Origin: Microcebus murinus
Taxonomy: Eukaryota > Chordata > Mammalia > Primates > Cheirogaleidae
Assembly: GCF_040939455.1 (NCBI RefSeq)
Contig: NC_134106.1
Coordinates: forward strand, 75,337,001-75,401,000
Direction of reading: 5' to 3'
Length of the DNA stretch: 64,000 nt
Within the stretch, counting starts at the first letter, position 1; the number at the start of each line of letters is the position of its first letter. The notes under the pieces are model-generated. The model was not told the origin of the DNA and did no database searches. It was given only the letters and a program-made list of their open reading frames with translations. Positions 59,239 through 64,000 of this stretch are shown here, one piece after another. The position numbers and the translations under genes were made by a program.

Positions 59239-60068
59239 CTGAAAACACGACAGACCCAATGTCAAGGTTTCCTTGTGGTTTTCTGACCTTTCAAATTCAC
59301 AGTTTTTAGAATAAAGGCATGTTAACTTTTGTCATTAAAAAAAACACAATAAAAGCAATTTTCAAATTAAAAAATAATCCCATCACTCTACAAAAATAAG
59401 CATTTTCATCTTTTTTTCAATGTGTTCTTCTGATCTCTGACCACATGTACATAGTGTTTAAAGACGCTTAGACAACAGAAAGTCAACCGCTTCCACATGG
59501 AGGCCAAGGCAGTTGTTGCTCAGGCCTTGCTTTGCCTTCACGAGGTTTGTCCCTCGTGGCTCGCCGGCCTTCCCTCTGCAGCCCTGGCGCCCCACGGTTC
59601 TGCCTCACTCCTCAGATGGGCGCCACGGCCCGCAGCCTCTCTGCACTGACACCCGACCAACAGGAACACCTGGCTCAAGTGCCAGCAACATCTTGATGTG
59701 AGCCCAGAAGATTGTGGAGGTCTGGGAGCATTTTGGACACAGAAAAAGCAATATTCTTCATTTTCCTTTCTAACCATTTCAGGACTTAAAAATCACAAGA
59801 CTGCAGTTCCCACTTCTCACTCAACGTACACGACAGCAACAAATCCCAGAGCTACGTGAGCACACTCTCCTCCACCAGTGAGAAATGAGACAGGGCAACG
59901 ACACTGTCACTCTTTCATTTAAAAAATGCAGAAGTAGTGGCATTTCCTTAGAAGGAAATGGGCCCTTGTGTGGGCAAATGCAATTACCCATTGTTGGAAT
60001 TAATGCTCATTGTCCTCATTTGCTGGTCTCTTCTGAGACCTGGCCAAGAAAACTGGTGTTTGTTACCC

Positions 60069-60253
60069 ACGTGTGTATGTGTGTGTGCATGTGTCTGTGT
60101 GTACATGTGTCCCTGTGTGTTTGTGTGTATATGTGTGTGCCTGTGTGTTTGTGTATGTGTGTGCATGTACACCTGCGTATGTGTCCATGTGTGTGTGTGG
60201 GGGGGGGTGTGCACATGTGTATGTGTGTGTACAAGAGTGTGTGTGTGTATGCT
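60069..60253. repeat. Long degenerate (TG)n tract
   Basis: About 185 bp of tgtgtgtatgtg/tgtgcctgtg units with a G9 run at 60199-60207. Frames rich in C and V, or H and T, on the two strands are artefacts. Confidence 0.95.
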
Positions 60254-60604
60254 GCCCCGCCAGCTGCAGGATGATAGCCGACCTTCCTTGGATGACTTTC
60301 AGTTTCCACACTGGCTTAAGCTCTCTCCCCAAACACACTCTCTATTTTCCCCTCCTGTAGATTTTTACAATGTTGCTCTCAAGTGTTATTAATTTTATCA
60401 AACAGCAGGCTGTCAAGATTTATGACTCTTATCATGGCTCCAACCCAGTGCATCTTGTATTGATTATTTCCTAAAATATCTCCAGGCTTGAGTATGAACC
60501 ATTGCATGACTCCGGCTTCAGATCACTCTGGAGAGTGAGTTACCAGCAAATAAGAAGAAAACCAACTGTAGGAGATATTCGCAGACATTTTTTGGAGAGC
60601 CCAA

Positions 60605-60755
60605 GTGTCCTTGTTGCACAAATCCTCACAACAACCCTCCCAAGGCTAAGCATGACAGGAAGGACTGACCCCACGTAACAGGCTCAGGGAGGTCAAGTGA
60701 CTTGTCCAACCAGAGTCACCTGGTAAGTGGCAGAGCAAGGATCAGAAACCAGATC
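60605..60755 (-). repeat. MIR SINE
   Basis: aaatcctcacaacaaccctcccaaggc, ggctcagggaggtcaagtgacttgtcc and ctggtaagtggcagagcaaggatcagaaaccag: a clear inverted MIR. Confidence 0.85.
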
Positions 60756-61511
60756 TTCAAGTTCCTCATCTGGACACCCTGCCACTGCCCTCACTGCTGG
60801 AGGACACTTGGGACTCCAGTGGCCCAGCCTCCATCACCGACCCACCCCTATTCTGCACCACCAGCCTTGTCCCCAGAAACCACCTGGCATCAACCTGTCA
60901 CTGTGCCCTCAGGTCATCTTCCTGAGAGCCACCCTATCCAGAGTCACCACAACAAACCCTTCCTCACCTGAATCCACCTGCTCTGCTTCAGCCAAACCTA
61001 AACCGTCAGGAGTAAGTATATCTTTCAGAGTTTCCAACTGTTCACAGTTTTCTTCATATTTCGTTTTCTTTCCGTATATTGTTGATGCAGGAATATGATT
61101 TTATCATTAGTGGTATCCAAGTATGGTCACTTTTACTCACCAGTTTGAAATAAATTGCAAGCACATTTGCTGAAGAATCAACCCCAAATGTAGCCATCTT
61201 GGAGCATTATAAATTGTTTATGACAATTACTTCCCTTCCCCGTCTTTGCACGAGACAGCAACCTTCGCTATTAGGCCTGATGAGAAACATCGGTTGGAGT
61301 GTGCCATTCATTCTCCGATGTGGACGTAAGCATGCATTTGGACTGGTCCATTTCAAGAGGCCAAACCAAAGTTCCAGAACTGAGATTGGGCTTAATATGA
61401 ATGTCTTATTGGTGTATATTTTTAACATTTTCTTCATACATAAATTCTCTCTTTTCTTCAATTCTTCTTTCTTTTCTGATTGGTTAATTGTTCTTAATTA
61501 AAGAATGTTTC

Positions 61512-61855
<344 letters not shown>

Positions 61856-62288
61856 GAATGTTTCTCTTCTTATTGAATTGGCAGTGCTAAGTGAATTGTC
61901 TATACCGACAAATCAGTCAACAATCAACACATGTTGTTCCGCATGCATTTTTGTAGCATCTCTATTGTATCAGTAGCTGCCTTCACGTACACTTGATATA
62001 TCCAAACCAAACTCCAGCTCCTTATTGGCATATAAATTTGTGGTAATGGTAAATGATGATAATCCCATAAATGCATGGATAATATACCCAAGTTTAACCA
62101 AAATTATAGCCCATGCTCTTTCTATTGCTACTTAATAAATTCCATCTCAAACAGAAGGTAGTTTTTCCTAAAACAAGTCCTTTTCTTTGTAAAGCACTTG
62201 ATGTAGCAGAACTTTGTGATGTAATATTCTGTTACAAATTCTGCAAAATGTGTATTTTTTGTTTCATAAGCCCAGAGAGTCTCTAAAA

Positions 62289-62289
<1 letters not shown>

Positions 62290-62342
<53 letters not shown>
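62290..62342. repeat. Compound (CA)n(TA)n microsatellite
   Basis: About 18 CA units followed directly by 9 TA units. Confidence 0.95.
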
Positions 62343-62744
62343 ATACTTCCTCAGATAAAAGCAGCATGATTCAGAGCTGGTTGGGTGTGTGCAGTCCGAG
62401 CTGCCTTTCCTCTGATGTTAAAAGACCCACATGGCCTCCTTTGCAACCCATCGGCAGCCCAGGTCAGGTGCCCAGCCATGGGGCAGAAAGAGGTTCTGAT
62501 CTCTGTTTTTTTAATAGCAGTCCCCAAACTGGCATACTTGCTTCTTCTATCATCTGGTTCCAATTTTCAGTTATGTCTTCTCAGCCTTATTGAATACATG
62601 TCCTTTGTTCTAATTAACTCCAAGTTATTTTAGAAAGAGAAAGGGTCAGAGTGAAATGCACAAATAAATGGGCTTCAAAGATTCCGTTGTCTGAGCCTCT
62701 AAGCAAGACTCTTGCCTGCTGGGCTAACCAGCCCCGCCCTCTCT

Positions 62745-62868
62745 CCAAAAGCCCCCAAGTCTGGCCACTTCTTCCATCTCCCACCACTCTCTCATGCCTG
62801 GACTATTGTCACAGCCTCCCAACTGGCCTGCTGTGTCCACCCTGCCCCAAACTTCAGGCACTATGATC
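62745..62868 (+). repeat. L2 fragment
   Basis: ctcatgcctggactattgtcacagcctcccaactggcctgctgtgtcc matches an L2 phrase. Confidence 0.65.
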
Positions 62869-62869
62869 T

Positions 62870-64000
62870 TTTTATGATTTATTATGAAAGTAAAATTTAC
62901 ATCCAGTGAAATACACAGAGCTTAAGCACATGAGTTCTGGTCATCTACCTGCATAACCATCCTGCCCATCAAGAGCACAGAACATTCCAGTCCCGGCAGT
63001 CAGAGCCCTCATGCCCCTCTGCAGTGAGTGCCCGCCCCGACAGGCAACCACTTTCCTCTTTGTATCACTGTCCACTCGCTTTGCCTGTTCTGGAACTTTA
63101 CAAGTAGAAGAACACAGCATATCCTCTTTGGGGTCTGCCTTTTTTCATGCAAATAAGGCCTCCATGTTGTCGTGTATATGCATAGTTCATTTTTTATGAG
63201 TAGTTTCCATCTATAAATATCCCATCATTTGTCTAATCCGTTATTGTTGAACATTTGCATTGTTTCCCAGGTGTGATTCCTATGAACCAAGTTGATATAA
63301 ACATTTGTGCACAAGTCTTTTTGTGGACATGTGTCCATTTCTCTTCTGTGAATCCTCAGGAATGCAACTGTGGGGTTAGAGCATAGGTTTAGTCTTATGA
63401 GGTAACAGCCAGTTTGTGAAAGCGTTTGTACCATTTTACACTCCTACCAACGATGTATGAGAGTTCTAGTTTCTCCACAGCCACACCGGCACTGCCAGTC
63501 TTTGCCACTTTTAGCTATCCTGAAGGAGTGTAATGGTTTCTCATTATGGCATAAAGGTGCATTTCTCAGATGACTAGAGATGACAAGCACGTTTTCATAT
63601 GATTATTGGCCATTTGTACATCTCTATTCAAGTCTTTTGCCCCATTTTAAAAACAGAGTGGCCTTTTTATTATTGAGTTCTAGGAATTCTTTATATAGTC
63701 TGGATACAAATCCTTTGTATCTGGACACAAGTGTTTGTCAGATACATGCATTGCAGATATTTTTCCTTAGTTTGTGGATTGCCATTTGTATTCTCTTAAT
63801 GATGTCTTTTGATGAACAGCAGTTTTTAATTTTAATGAAGACCAATCTATCAGTGATCTGGGGGGTCCTCTCTAAGAAACCTCTGCCTATCCTAAAGTCT
63901 ATAGGACATTCTCCTCTGTTATTCTACAAACTCTGTAATGTTAGAGTTTATGTTTAGGTGTGTATACACCTCAAATTATTTCTGTGTATAGTGTGAGGTA
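62870..64000 (-). repeat. Old L1, antisense, runs off the window
   Basis: Plus strand reads aagtaaaatttacatccagtgaaatacac, ctgcataaccatcctgccc, gttattgttgaacatttgcattg, gtaccattttacactcctaccaacgatgtatgagag and cagtttttaattttaatgaagaccaatctatc, all inverse L1 in 3'-to-5' order. Confidence 0.88.

Overview
The window is nuclear DNA of a primate, most likely a strepsirrhine (lemur-like). It carries two Alu elements of the strepsirrhine type, whose middle part reads 'actataaatagaaagaaac...ttggccaacta' and whose 3' part reads 'gctaggctgacgccacggcactc'. Old mammalian L1, L2, MIR, HAL1, MER5 and MaLR LTR fossils make up much of the rest. There are no bacterial genes. Almost all open frames here are chance frames in intron sequence.

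The only host gene I can support is ACOXL (acyl-CoA oxidase-like), on the minus strand. Eight consecutive internal coding exons were read by eye: 59155-59238, 51040-51126, 50739-50837, 46500-46614, 46108-46194, 43847-43919, 40597-40729 and 6019-6053. Every junction is GT-AG, the phases fit, and together they give 713 bp (237 codons plus 2 bases) without a stop. The 5' exons should lie beyond position 64000. The 3' exons, including the catalytic C-terminal part, should lie before position 1. The intron between the last two exons is 34.5 kb and holds most of the mobile DNA.

The most interesting non-gene object is a truncated endogenous retrovirus at about 20206-23557 on the plus strand, antisense to ACOXL. 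It keeps the end of a betaretroviral protease with a G-patch, a reverse transcriptase with YIDD and two in-frame stops, and the start of RNase H. It then jumps to the end of env SU and an uninterrupted 233-codon env TM frame with a CX6CC motif. Next come a region with two copies of AGCCTAAGACAG 79 bp apart, resembling a type D retrovirus constitutive transport element, then a polypurine tract and a 3' LTR. The LTR has a 23-bp tandem duplication that doubles its TATA box. The left part of the provirus is missing together with some of the L1 into which it inserted. A solo LTR of the same family sits at 1585-2023 inside an older MaLR LTR, with AATGT duplicated on both sides.

Layout: 1-6 kb, 3' side of the ACOXL region with L1, MaLR and solo LTR. 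6-40.6 kb, giant intron with an antisense L1 (13-15.4 kb), the L1/hAT/ERV nest (19-24.2 kb), a local 330-bp duplication (26.85 and 27.97 kb), HAL1 (31-32.1 kb) and two tetranucleotide arrays of opposite strand (29.3 and 35.9 kb). 40.6-59.2 kb, seven exons with ordinary introns. 59.2-64 kb, more intron with an Alu and an antisense L1. Repeat family names are from memory of consensus sequences, not from a search, and repeat edges are approximate unless target-site duplications are given.
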